NCBI GenBank assembly: GCA_903885605.1
Contig: CAISJD010000160.1
Location: 1-38,525, forward strand
From: an uncultured Chthonomonas sp.
GTDB lineage: Bacteria; Armatimonadota; Chthonomonadetes; Chthonomonadales; CAJBBX01
Direction: 5' to 3'
Length of the DNA stretch: 38,525 nt
In this document: one piece after another, positions 7,854 through 16,300 of the stretch
How the letters are laid out: every line of letters begins with the position of its first letter
Position numbering within the stretch: the first letter of the stretch is position 1
Notes under the pieces: model-generated
Seen by the model: only the letters and a program-made list of their open reading frames with translations
Database searches by the model: none
Told to the model about the DNA's origin: nothing
Position numbers and translations under genes: made by a program

Positions 7854-8708
7854 ATGACGATCCGCCCGGTTCGCCGTGCTATACAGTCTGCTCCTACGTT
7901 GGAAGGGGCCGGAGTGCGCCTGCGCCGGGCATTCGGATTCGGCGACACGGACGAGACCGATCCGTTCCTGCTCCTGGACGATTTACGCGGCGACCGCAGC
8001 GAGGACTACGCCGCCGGCTTTCCGTGGCACCCGCACCGGGGGATCGAGACGATCACCTACGTCCTCGCCGGCTCGGTGGCCCACGCCGACAGCATCGGCA
8101 ATGCCGGCGAGATCGGTCCCGGCGACGTGCAGTGGATGACCGCCGGGCGCGGCATCATGCACCAGGAGATGCCCCGCGGCGACGCCCAGGGCCGAATGTA
8201 CGGATTCCAGCTCTGGGCCAACCTGCCGTCCTCCGCCAAGATGTGTGCGCCTCGTTACCAGGAAATCAGGTCGGGCGAGATCCCCGAGGCGTCGGAAGGC
8301 GACGGCGTGGTGGCGCGGGTCATCTGCGGCGAGCTATGGGGTGTGACGGGGCCCGTCGAGGGTATCGCCGCCAACCCCGCCTACCTCGACGTGACCGTGG
8401 CCGCCGGTGCGCGCAAGGCGTTGCCCGTCGACGACGCGGCGAACGCCTTCGCCTACGTGTTCGCCGGAACGGCCCGGTTCGCGGGCTCCTCGTCGCCTGT
8501 CGCCGGCGATCGGACGCTCGTCCTGTTCGACAGCGGCCATGAGGTGGCGGTGGAGGCCGGCGATGCCGGTGCGCGCTTCCTGCTCGTCTCCGGCCGTCCC
8601 TTGCGCGAGCCGGTGGCGTGGCGCGGCCCCATCGTAATGAACACCGATGACGAGCTGCGGCAGGCCTTCGCCCAGCTTCAGAAGGGAACCTTCCTCGACG
8701 TGCGTTGA
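7854..8708 (+). CDS. Pirin family protein
   Basis: Protein of 284 residues, the usual pirin length. ATG 7854 follows AAGGGAG at 7841-7847. The N-terminal cupin carries the four metal ligands of pirins: H59 and H61 in FPWHPHRG, and H103 and E105 in GIMHQE. The motif [16 protein letters not shown] and the [13 protein letters not shown] strand also fit. A second cupin fills the C-terminal half ([10 protein letters not shown]). Bacterial pirins are Fe-binding cupins; several have quercetin 2,3-dioxygenase activity and others regulate metabolic enzymes, so the physiological substrate is open. It is divergent from the phosphoesterase gene across a 163-bp region and is followed by a prepilin gene with its own promoter. 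Confidence 0.9.
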   Translation: MTIRPVRRAIQSAPTLEGAGVRLRRAFGFGDTDETDPFLLLDDLRGDRSEDYAAGFPWHPHRGIETITYVLAGSVAHADSIGNAGEIGPGDVQWMTAGRGIMHQEMPRGDAQGRMYGFQLWANLPSSAKMCAPRYQEIRSGEIPEASEGDGVVARVICGELWGVTGPVEGIAANPAYLDVTVAAGARKALPVDDAANAFAYVFAGTARFAGSSSPVAGDRTLVLFDSGHEVAVEAGDAGARFLLVSGRPLREPVAWRGPIVMNTDDELRQAFAQLQKGTFLDVR

Positions 8709-8739
8709 GGCGCGCAACGGCTCGAACGGCCCGTGCCTC

Positions 8740-8768
8740 TTGTCAAAGTTGGCCCGTGGTGTTATCAT
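8740..8768 (+). promoter_or_regulatory. Sigma70-type promoter of the prepilin gene
   Basis: TTGTCA (8740-8745), a 17-bp spacer and TATCAT (8763-8768) give five of six and four of six matches to the -35 and -10 consensus with ideal spacing. It lies between the pirin stop (8708) and the prepilin start (8824), leaving a leader of about 50 nt with AAGGGAG before the ATG. Confidence 0.65.
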
Positions 8769-8823
8769 GGCGGGCAACCAAGAGCGGCGTTCGGCGCCGC
8801 CACAGAGAAAGGGAGCCATCCGT

Positions 8824-9612
<789 letters not shown>

Positions 9613-9639
9613 ACATCGGCCGTCTGAAAAGAGCAATCC

Positions 9640-9990
9640 ATGAAGAAAGAGGTTAGCCCCGTCATCATTGTCATCGCCGTGGTGGCGGCGCTCGCGGTGG
9701 TGGTCGGCTTCGGCTACAAGGCAGCCCGGCCGGCTCCGTATAAGATGTCGCCGGGCGGAGGCCCCAGGGCCGTCAACACCACGGGCGCTCCCATGGCTTC
9801 GTCCGGCGGCGTTGCTACGCCCTCCGGCGGCATGGTCTCGCCCAATGCCTCGGGCCAGGGGCGGGCCAATCCCGCCTTCGGTGGCGGCGGCATGAGCCCG
9901 CAGGGGGCGCCCGTCTCAACGTCGGGCGGCATGGGCATGGGCAACAGCCCGACGTCGGGGGGCTTCCCGCCGCCCGGCGCGCCGAGGTAG
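9640..9990 (+). CDS. Small membrane-anchored Gly/Ser/Pro-rich protein
   Basis: Protein of 116 residues starting at ATG 9640, 27 bp after the prepilin gene; the ribosome binding site is weak (AAAAGAG). Residues 7-26 form one transmembrane segment (VIIVIAVVAALAVVVGFGYK), preceded by a short charged KKE start. Residues 35-116 are low complexity, rich in Gly, Ser, Pro, Met and Ala, with repeated TSGG and GGM units and no charged residue after the arginines near 76. No known domain is recognised. The position directly after a prepilin suggests an envelope role tied to the pilin-like protein, but that is context only. An intrinsic terminator at 10014-10046 ends the transcription unit. Confidence 0.7.
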   Translation: MKKEVSPVIIVIAVVAALAVVVGFGYKAARPAPYKMSPGGGPRAVNTTGAPMASSGGVATPSGGMVSPNASGQGRANPAFGGGGMSPQGAPVSTSGGMGMGNSPTSGGFPPPGAPR

Positions 9991-10013
9991 ACTTCGCCGG
10001 TCGCCGGTCCATC

Positions 10014-10046
10014 AGGCCCGCCTCGACGCTTGAGGCGGGCCTTCCC
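10014..10046 (+). terminator. Intrinsic-type terminator after the prepilin unit
   Basis: A perfect 11-bp stem: AGGCCCGCCTC (10014-10024) with GAGGCGGGCCT (10032-10042), loop GACGCTT, followed by TCCC. It lies 24 bp after the stop at 9990 and before the LysE-type gene. Confidence 0.7.
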
Positions 10047-10079
10047 ACACCGGCAGGCGAAAGGACGGCGCAGGGCTCT

Positions 10080-10685
10080 ATGGTTCGCAGTCTGCTCCTG
10101 GGTCTCGGCTTCGGCTTCGCATGCGTGGTGCAGCCGGGGCCCATGCAAGCCTATTTCCTCTCGCGGGTCGCGCAGGTGGGCTGGAGGCGGACGCTACCGG
10201 CCGGCCTGGCGCCGCTGGTGAGCGACGGCTTCATCGCGCTGGCCGTGCTCTCTGTGCTGCGGCATGTGTCCGATGGGATGCAGCGCGGGTTACAGGCGGC
10301 GGGCGGCGTGGCTCTGCTGGCGTTGGCGGCGGTGACGCTGAGGGGCGCAAGGGCCGCCGTCGGCGCGACCCCGGAGGCGCCGGGCGCCGCGCCTCGAAGC
10401 CTGGCCCAGGCCGTGCTGGTGAATGTGCTGAACCCCGGTCCCTACCTGGGATGGAGCCTGGTGCTGGGTCCCGAGGTACTGCGCCGCTGGCCCTCCGAGC
10501 CGTCCGCCGCCGTGGCGGTGGTGGCGGCCTTCTATGCCGTCCTGACGCTGGGCAACACTCTCACCATTGTGGCCATCGGCGGGCTCCATGGGCTGGCGCC
10601 CGGACGCATGCGCCTTCTGCTGCCGGTCTCGGCGGCGGTGCTCGCGGCGCTGGGCGTCAGCAGCCTGGTGGGGAGCCTTCGCTAA
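10080..10685 (+). CDS. LysE family transporter (amino-acid or metabolite exporter)
   Basis: Protein of 201 residues, close to the usual 200-215 of LysE/RhtB exporters. The N-terminal stretch GLGFGFACVVQPGPMQAYFL matches the conserved PGP motif after the first helix, and GLAPLVSDGFIALAVLSVL matches helix 2. About six hydrophobic helices can be counted, with a soluble loop rich in Ala and Pro near residues 90-105. NVLNPGPYLGW is the conserved NP region of the C-terminal half. The substrate cannot be predicted. ATG 10080 has only a weak Shine-Dalgarno sequence (GCAGGG). The stop codon overlaps the stop of the convergent gene: CTAA at 10682-10685 reads TAA on plus and TAG on minus. Confidence 0.82.
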   Translation: MVRSLLLGLGFGFACVVQPGPMQAYFLSRVAQVGWRRTLPAGLAPLVSDGFIALAVLSVLRHVSDGMQRGLQAAGGVALLALAAVTLRGARAAVGATPEAPGAAPRSLAQAVLVNVLNPGPYLGWSLVLGPEVLRRWPSEPSAAVAVVAAFYAVLTLGNTLTIVAIGGLHGLAPGRMRLLLPVSAAVLAALGVSSLVGSLR

Positions 10686-11809
10686 CGGGCCGCTCCGGCC
10701 TCCAGCCGCTGGATGGCCACCTTCAGCAGGTTGGTCATCGTGTAGGGCTCGTCTTCCGGCTCGGCCTTGCTGGGAAACTTGTACCAGGTCTGGAAGATGA
10801 GGCCGTCGGCCTTGCCGCCCGCCGCCAGGTAGGTCTCCATGTACTTCAGCGTGGTCCGCTGGAAGGCCTCCTCGGAGGCGTCGCCGCCGCCCTGCGAGTT
10901 TATGATCAGGTTGAACCGCAGGCCCCGCGACTTCACGGTCTTCTCGAGGTCCAGCAGGCGCGCCATCCAGTCCACCTTGGCCGGATCGACCTGCTTGGTG
11001 GGCTGGGCTTCGCCCTCCATGGCTGCCCATGCCTTGTGTGGCTGCATCCCGATGGTGTACTCGTAGGGGTTGTCGGCCGTCACGCCGCGCAAGGGGACCC
11101 GGGCGGCGCGGCAGCCGTCCAGCGTCTTCCGCAGCACGTCGAAGTAGTCGCCGTAGAACATGCCGCCCCAGTAGGAGGGCGCGCCGCGCCATCCCCAGTT
11201 GGGGAAGTTGGCGAGCACATAGAACTGCAGACCGGGGAATGCCTTGACCATGGTGCGCATGTATGCGACCAGCTCCGTGACGCACAGGTCCACCGAGGCG
11301 AGGCCGGGGATGTCGCCGCGCCCCACGTCGGAACCGGGCCAGAGCATCCGGCGCACCGGCCCGTCAAGGTTCAGGCAGGCGATCTTCGCACCGGCGCGGA
11401 CCAGGTTCTGAATCTTGCCGATCTCAGAGCGGGCCGTCTCCTCGCCCACGCCGGGAGCCATGGTGGTGCGAACCGTGTCGGTGATGCCCTTGGGGCTGGG
11501 AGCCGAGAAGTCCTCGGTCTGGCTCTTCCAGTCGAAGTAGCCGCACTCCAGCGCGATCTTGATGCCGTGGCGGCTGCACTGCTCCACGATGCCCCGGATG
11601 TCCTGCTCGGGCATGAGGAAGGCGACGGCGTTGATGGGGAACTCGAGGACGTCTAGCCTGCGCTTCACGAAGTCCCATCGGGCGCCCGGGCGGCCCAGGG
11701 GCTCCAGCTGCACCATGTTCATCCAGACTTCCGGACGCCTGGCCTCGGGCTTGCCGTTCGCCGGCGTGGCCGTGAGGACCATGGCCGCCACCACCGCTGC
11801 AATCACCAT
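10682..11809 (-). CDS. Secreted protein of unknown function, probable TIM-barrel
   Basis: Protein of 375 residues. ATG 11809 is chosen over an ATG 15 bases upstream because GGAGGAGG, encoded in the end of the preceding gene, sits at the right distance and a signal peptide follows (MVIAAVVAAMVLTATPANG). No family is recognised with confidence. Alternating strand/helix blocks such as FPINAVAFLM, GIKIALECGYFDW, AGAKIACLNLDGP, FPGLQFYVLANFPNWGW, GLRFNLIINSQGGG and ADGLIFQTWYKFP look like a TIM barrel of the glycoside-hydrolase kind. D and E residues at strand ends (ECGYFDW, LNLDGP) would be possible catalytic groups. It is the last gene of a three-gene unit with ispE and a nucleotidyltransferase; the 1-bp gap to the upstream stop implies coupling. 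Confidence 0.7.
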   Translation of the reverse strand: MVIAAVVAAMVLTATPANGKPEARRPEVWMNMVQLEPLGRPGARWDFVKRRLDVLEFPINAVAFLMPEQDIRGIVEQCSRHGIKIALECGYFDWKSQTEDFSAPSPKGITDTVRTTMAPGVGEETARSEIGKIQNLVRAGAKIACLNLDGPVRRMLWPGSDVGRGDIPGLASVDLCVTELVAYMRTMVKAFPGLQFYVLANFPNWGWRGAPSYWGGMFYGDYFDVLRKTLDGCRAARVPLRGVTADNPYEYTIGMQPHKAWAAMEGEAQPTKQVDPAKVDWMARLLDLEKTVKSRGLRFNLIINSQGGGDASEEAFQRTTLKYMETYLAAGGKADGLIFQTWYKFPSKAEPEDEPYTMTNLLKVAIQRLEAGAAR

Positions 11810-11810
11810 G

Positions 11811-12572
11811 TCAACCTCCTCCATTCGACTGGAGCGCGGCCAGATCGCCGGCGCGGTCGATGTCCGTAGCCAGTTCGGGGTACCCGCTCACCACGGCGCG
11901 GGCCTTGCCACCGATGAGCCGGGAGACGGCCTGTTCCAGCGATGGGATGTCGGCGAAGGGCCGCTTGAGCGCCAGCGTGAGCAGCACCCGCATGAGCGTG
12001 CCCGGGCCCAGCATGGCGCCCAGCTTCAGCGGGCTCTTGCGCGCCGCGAAGGCCTGGGCGATGCGCGGCTCGCTGGATCGCAGGAATGAGGGCTTCAGCA
12101 GCATCAGGTTGCCGCCGGTGTAGTTGCCTTCGTGCAGGGTCAGCGCCGTGCGTTTGATGCCCGGATAGCGTGTGTAGCAGGTCTCGACCGTCACCACGGG
12201 CCAGACCAGGTCGGCGTCCAGCGGCAGTGCGGCCTCGACGAAGTCAGTGACGGACTCGGCGGTGAGGAATGGGATGTCGCAGGTGGCGAGCAACACGAAG
12301 GGCGCGTCGGAGCGCGTGACTTCCAGCCCTGAATAGATGTTTGGCACGAAGCCGCCGCGGTCGCCTGCCACGCTGTAGCGGCCGTCCGGGGGCAGCGGGC
12401 CGACGACGGCGATCCCCCGCACCACGGGCGAGGCAGCCAGCGCGTCCACGACGAAGTCCACCATGCGGCGGCCGTTGTAGGGGATGTCGGCGCGATGGGT
12501 GACGCCCGCCGCCGCCGCGATCTCCGGGTGCGCCGGTCCGCCGGCCAGAACGATGGCGGGGCAGCTACTCAC
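11811..12572 (-). CDS. MobA-like nucleotidyltransferase family protein
   Basis: Protein of 253 residues from GTG 12572; TTG 12578 is an equally in-frame alternative, and either start lies inside the end of ispE. The N-terminus AIVLAGG is the nucleotide-binding loop of MobA/GlmU-type NTP transferases, though the usual GxGTRM continuation is replaced (GGPAHPEIAAAAG). VLLATCDIPFLTAESV carries the metal-binding Asp of the family (CDIPF for CDMPF). GNYTGGNLMLLKP is the conserved glycine-rich acceptor region, and YPELATDIDRAGDLAAL is a C-terminal match. It overlaps ispE but is not a canonical IspD. Known members transfer CMP, GMP or UMP groups to sugars or cofactors; the acceptor here is unknown. 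Confidence 0.78.
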   Translation of the reverse strand: MSSCPAIVLAGGPAHPEIAAAAGVTHRADIPYNGRRMVDFVVDALAASPVVRGIAVVGPLPPDGRYSVAGDRGGFVPNIYSGLEVTRSDAPFVLLATCDIPFLTAESVTDFVEAALPLDADLVWPVVTVETCYTRYPGIKRTALTLHEGNYTGGNLMLLKPSFLRSSEPRIAQAFAARKSPLKLGAMLGPGTLMRVLLTLALKRPFADIPSLEQAVSRLIGGKARAVVSGYPELATDIDRAGDLAALQSNGGG

Positions 12573-13446
12573 GCTCAATCACCATGGCTTGCTCCCGTGT
12601 CAGGGTCTTGCAGACGGTCACCTGCATGCCGGCCAGCCGCAGGCGTGCGCCGATGGCCTCGGCATCCTCGGCCGAGGCGGCCACGCCCAGCACGCAGGCC
12701 CCGCTTCCGCAGAGGAGCGCGCGCGAGGCGCGGGCCATGAGCAGGCTGTCGTACGCCGCGGCCACTTCGGGCGACTGGGCGAAGACGGCCTCCTCGAAGT
12801 CGTTGGTCATCCGGCGCACCACCTCGCCCGGGTCGCCGGCCGCGAGGGCCTCCTCCATCCGCCGCGTCCCGCGTGCCGAGCGGCGCTCCGGAATCGCGTC
12901 CAGCGCGGCATAGGCCTTGCGGGTTGAGATGCCTACCGAGGGCTTGAGGATGACTAAGTGGAACTCCGGCCCGTCCGGCAGCGGCTGCACCTGTTCGCCG
13001 CGTCCCCGAACCGAAGCGGCGCCTCCGGTGAGGAAGAAGGGCACGTCGGAGCCGATCGCCGCGGCCACCCGGGCCAACTCGTGCACGGGCGTCGCCAGAC
13101 CCAGCAGGGCGTCCACCGCCCTCAGCGCCGCCGCCGCGTCGGAGCTTCCGCCGCCCAGCCCGGCCTCGGCGGGGATGCGCTTCCGCAGGCGCAACGTGAC
13201 GCCGTCGGAGCGGCCATGGTGCGCCAGCAACGCCCGCACGGCCGCCACAGCCAGGTTGCGGTCGTCGCGGGGCACGCCGGGCGCGTCGCAGTCCAGCGTG
13301 ATGCCGGCGGCGACGCGTTCGGCCTCCAGCGTGTCGCAGAGCGAGACGCTCTGCATCACGGTAGCGAGGTTGTGGTAGCCATCGGGCCGCGGACTCAGCA
13401 CGTCCAGCGTGTAGTTGACCTTGGCGAAGGCATGAATGCGGATCAA
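12565..13446 (-). CDS. ispE: 4-diphosphocytidyl-2-C-methyl-D-erythritol kinase
   Basis: Protein of 293 residues, typical for IspE. It phosphorylates CDP-methylerythritol at the 2-hydroxyl using ATP in the cytosolic MEP route to isoprenoids. The N-terminal FAKVNYTLDVL contains the catalytic Lys (K9), PDGYHNLATVMQSVSL is conserved in IspE, IPAEAGLGGGSSDAAAAL is the GHMP-kinase ATP loop, and AAIGSDVPFFLTGG has the catalytic Asp. The C-terminal LCGSGACVLGV is the third GHMP motif. The start is a TTG at 13446, as no in-frame ATG or GTG fits; GTAGGAC upstream may serve as a weak binding site. It heads a minus-strand unit with the nucleotidyltransferase and is divergent from a histidine kinase gene. 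Confidence 0.93.
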   Translation of the reverse strand: MIRIHAFAKVNYTLDVLSPRPDGYHNLATVMQSVSLCDTLEAERVAAGITLDCDAPGVPRDDRNLAVAAVRALLAHHGRSDGVTLRLRKRIPAEAGLGGGSSDAAAALRAVDALLGLATPVHELARVAAAIGSDVPFFLTGGAASVRGRGEQVQPLPDGPEFHLVILKPSVGISTRKAYAALDAIPERRSARGTRRMEEALAAGDPGEVVRRMTNDFEEAVFAQSPEVAAAYDSLLMARASRALLCGSGACVLGVAASAEDAEAIGARLRLAGMQVTVCKTLTREQAMVIERE

Positions 13447-13495
13447 GGGCTTGTCCTACGGGAGAAGCGGCCGCCGCCATGCCCGGCTCGGCGAC

Positions 13496-13504
13496 TGCTA
13501 TACT
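13496..13504 (+). promoter_or_regulatory. Extended -10 element upstream of the GAF histidine kinase
   Basis: TGC followed by TATACT (13499-13504) is an extended -10 with five of six matches. No good -35 is seen 17 bp upstream, which is common for extended -10 promoters. It is 50 bp before the preferred ATG at 13554 and 52 bp from the divergent ispE start. Confidence 0.45.
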
Positions 13505-13553
13505 GTACCTTAGCGCATTCGCCGCCGTCACTCGCCAGGAGGGCCTTGCCGCC

Positions 13554-14873
13554 ATGACCAACCGGCGCCCCAGCCAGCCGACGCACGACCTCTCGACCCG
13601 CGATCGCCAGATCGAGGCCGTCCACCATATCACCCGGTTGCTCGCCGCCCAGCTCGACGTCGATGACCGCCTGCGCGACATCCTTGACGTCTCCATGGGC
13701 GTGGTCGAGGCCTCGGCGGGCTCCATCCTGCTCTACCGCGAGGCCGACGACCGGCTGGTCTTCCGCCATGTGGTGGGGCCGGATAGCTCCCGCGAACTGC
13801 TGGGCCACTCGTTCGGCGCCTCCGAGGGCATCGCCGGGCAGGTCTTCCGCAACGGGGCGGCGGTCATCGAGAACGCACCGGCCGACCAGCCCGCCCACCG
13901 CGCCGACATCGGCGAGGCCGTCGGCTTCACCACGCGCAACATGGTGACCGTGCCGCTGGTGCACCAGGCCGGCACGCCTGTGGGCATCATGCAGCTCCTG
14001 AACAAACGCTCCGGCGGCTTCGACGATACCGACCTCGCGGTGCTGGAGATCGTTGCGGCCATCGCGGCCACCGCCATCCTCAACGCCGACCTCCACCGCA
14101 GGGCCGAGCAGGCCCGCATCGCCACCGCCGTGGGCGACCTGAGCCACGATATCAAGAACAAGGTGGCCCCCATCTACATGGCGGCCGTCATGCTGAAGCC
14201 GGACCTCGACGCCATGTTCGCCGACCTCGATGCCGTGCTGGCATCGGCGCCCGAGGATGTCCGCGGGAACGTCAACCACGCCGCCCGGTACGTGCGCAGG
14301 GGCTACGCCGAGCAGCTGGCCATCGTGCTGGACCAGGTGCAGATCGTGCAGGAGCACACCAAGCGCATCTCCGACGTGATGAAGGGGATTTCAACCGAGC
14401 CGAACCTGGAGATGACCGACGTGGCGGCGCTCGTTGCCGACCAGTTGCGGGAGCTTGAGCCGTTGGCCAAGGCCGGCGACGTGGCCCTCCACGCCCGCGT
14501 TGATGCCTCCGGTCCATGCCGGGTCGATCGCTTCTTCATGCGGAGCGCCATCTTTAACCTGGTGAACAACGCGATCCCGGAGACACCGCCCGGCGGCTCG
14601 GTTACCGTCGATGTCCGCTGCGCGGAGGACGCCGGGTTCCCCTGCGGGAGATGCCTGATCATCGAAGTGGCCGATACCGGCAAGGGGATGCCCCCGCACG
14701 TGCTGGAGCGCATCCTCCGCGGCGACCCTACCAGCACCAAGAAGACCGGCACGGGGCTGGGCACACGCATCGTCTTCAACGCCGCCCGGGCGCACAAGGG
14801 GCGGCTTGAGGGGCAGAGCGAAGAGGGGCGCGGCACCGTGCTCCGGCTACGCGTGCCCTTCATCTGCGACTAG
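13554..14873 (+). CDS. GAF-domain sensor histidine kinase
   Basis: Cytosolic protein of 439 residues. ATG 13554 is preferred to upstream frames because AGGAGGG (13537-13543) precedes it. Residues about 20-180 are a GAF domain (DVDDRLRDILDVSMGVVEAS, EGIAGQVFRNG, MVTVPLVHQAGTPVGIMQLLNK). The phosphoacceptor region is GDLSHDIKNKVAPIYM with H198. The ATPase domain shows the N box (NLVNNAIPETPPGGSV), the G1 box (EVADTGKGMP) and the G2 box (TGTGLGTRIV). There is no membrane segment and no receiver domain, and no response regulator gene lies nearby, so its partner is elsewhere. The GAF ligand is unknown. The esterase gene follows after 31 bp on the same strand. Confidence 0.9.
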   Translation: MTNRRPSQPTHDLSTRDRQIEAVHHITRLLAAQLDVDDRLRDILDVSMGVVEASAGSILLYREADDRLVFRHVVGPDSSRELLGHSFGASEGIAGQVFRNGAAVIENAPADQPAHRADIGEAVGFTTRNMVTVPLVHQAGTPVGIMQLLNKRSGGFDDTDLAVLEIVAAIAATAILNADLHRRAEQARIATAVGDLSHDIKNKVAPIYMAAVMLKPDLDAMFADLDAVLASAPEDVRGNVNHAARYVRRGYAEQLAIVLDQVQIVQEHTKRISDVMKGISTEPNLEMTDVAALVADQLRELEPLAKAGDVALHARVDASGPCRVDRFFMRSAIFNLVNNAIPETPPGGSVTVDVRCAEDAGFPCGRCLIIEVADTGKGMPPHVLERILRGDPTSTKKTGTGLGTRIVFNAARAHKGRLEGQSEEGRGTVLRLRVPFICD

Positions 14874-14904
14874 CCGCCCTGCGGCCATGGGAGCCAACCA
14901 ACCG

Positions 14905-15783
14905 ATGACCCGCCTCTTCGTCCGCCTCGCCGTCGTAGCGGCGCTGCTCACCGCCACGCTCAGCGCCTTGGCCGATCAGACACGCGTTACCGACGTGGTC
15001 TACGGCCACAAGCTCGGCATGGCGCTCACCATGGATGTCTTCAAGCCGGAGAAGCCCAACGGCATCGGCATCGTCTGGATGGTCTCCGGCGGTTGGGTGA
15101 GCAACCACGATAGCATCAACCCGGAGATTGCCAGGGCGTTCACCAACCGCGGCATGACCATGTTCCAGGTCTGCCACGGCTCCGCTCCGCGCTTCACCGT
15201 GGCCGAGGCGGTGGCCGACGTGAGCCGCGCCGTACGCTTCATCCGCACCCGGGCGGCCGATTGGGGCGTCGACCCCAACAAGCTGGCGGCCTGCGGCGGC
15301 AGCGCCGGCGGACACCTCTCGCTGATGATGGGCTGCGGCGGCGGACCCGGTCCCGCCGACGCCAAGGACCCCGTCGACCGCGCCTCCAGCCGCGTACAGG
15401 CCGTGGCCTGCTTCTACCCGCCCTGCGACTTCCTGAACTACTACAAAGAGGGCCAGCGCGCCATCGACAACCCGCTGCTGAAGAGCTTCTGGCCGGCCTT
15501 CGGCGTGGATGAGAAGACCACTCCCGAGCGCAAGATCGAGATCGCGCGCGAGATATCACCCATCTACGGAGTGAGCAAGGAGACGCCGCCCACGCTCATC
15601 ATCCACGGCGACGCCGACCTGCTGGTGCCGATCCAGCAGAGCAAGCTGATCATGGCGAAGTTCAGGGAGATGGGCGTTCCGTCAAACCTCCAGGTTCGTC
15701 CGGGCAAGGCCCACGGCTGGCCGGGCATCGAGGCCGAGGCGACGACCCTGGCTGACTGGGTGGAGAAGTACCTGAAGAAGTAG
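14905..15783 (+). CDS. Secreted alpha/beta-hydrolase (BD-FAE/acetyl-esterase type)
   Basis: Protein of 292 residues from ATG 14905, which gives a clean signal peptide (MTRLFVRLAVVAALLTATLSALA). ATG 14887 is in frame but adds only six residues before it. The catalytic triad is visible: the nucleophile elbow GGSAGGHLS, Asp in IIHGDADLLVP and His in GKAHGWPG. LTMDVFKPEKPNGIGIVWMVSGGW is the strand before the oxyanion hole, as in the BD-FAE and Aes-like esterases. Relatives often deacetylate plant polysaccharides, which would suit the xylanase at 27041-28798, but the substrate is inference. It is probably co-transcribed with the histidine kinase gene. Confidence 0.85.
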   Translation: MTRLFVRLAVVAALLTATLSALADQTRVTDVVYGHKLGMALTMDVFKPEKPNGIGIVWMVSGGWVSNHDSINPEIARAFTNRGMTMFQVCHGSAPRFTVAEAVADVSRAVRFIRTRAADWGVDPNKLAACGGSAGGHLSLMMGCGGGPGPADAKDPVDRASSRVQAVACFYPPCDFLNYYKEGQRAIDNPLLKSFWPAFGVDEKTTPERKIEIAREISPIYGVSKETPPTLIIHGDADLLVPIQQSKLIMAKFREMGVPSNLQVRPGKAHGWPGIEAEATTLADWVEKYLKK

Positions 15784-15799
15784 CCGCGTGGGGGGTGCG

Positions 15800-16300
15800 C
15801 TACAGGTCCAGCCGGTAGCGCATCTTCCGGCGTTCGCCCCGGTTATACATATCATTGCCCGGCGGCAGGTCGACGGTCTCCACGTAGACGGCCCCCAGCC
15901 GCTCGCACGTGATGCGCGATGCGGTGTTGTCGGGGTTGCAGGTGATCCAGAGCGCCTCGAAACCCAGCTTGCGGGCCAGCGGCAGCAGCAACCGCGCCGC
16001 ACGCTCCGCACGCCGCTTTCCTCGGTAGGCCGGGTAGACGTGGTAACCGATGTGGCCCGAGTACCGCTCGATCACCGGCGAATCTCCCACGCGCAGGTCG
16101 ATGCGGCCCATGAGCGCGCCATTGGCGGCGTGGAGCATGGAGAACCGGTAGCAGGGGTACCAGCCGCGTTCCGGGTCTCCCTCCATCCGTCGCTCCAGGG
16201 TCAGGTAGAGGTCGCCCTCGCGAAGCGGACCGATCTCCGGCGGGTCGGCCTGCCCGGCCGCGGCCTGCTTCTTGAACAGGCACGGTAGCGACAGCCTCAC
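15800..16300 (-). CDS. GNAT family N-acetyltransferase
   Basis: Protein of 166 residues starting at GTG 16300. The start overlaps the upstream stop by four bases (GTGA). The acetyl-CoA binding motif A is GYHVYPAYRGKRRAERAARL, close to the Q/RxxGxG/A pattern with RGKRRA. The following strand FEALWITCNPDNTASRITCERLGA is the typical motif B ending with the conserved Asn and the CERLGA element, and PPGNDMYNRGERRKMRYRLDL closes the fold. This C-terminal YN-R-G pattern is shared with a group of GNAT enzymes of unknown acceptor. It is the last gene of the five-gene operon that starts at 21523. Confidence 0.85.
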   Translation of the reverse strand: MRLSLPCLFKKQAAAGQADPPEIGPLREGDLYLTLERRMEGDPERGWYPCYRFSMLHAANGALMGRIDLRVGDSPVIERYSGHIGYHVYPAYRGKRRAERAARLLLPLARKLGFEALWITCNPDNTASRITCERLGAVYVETVDLPPGNDMYNRGERRKMRYRLDL

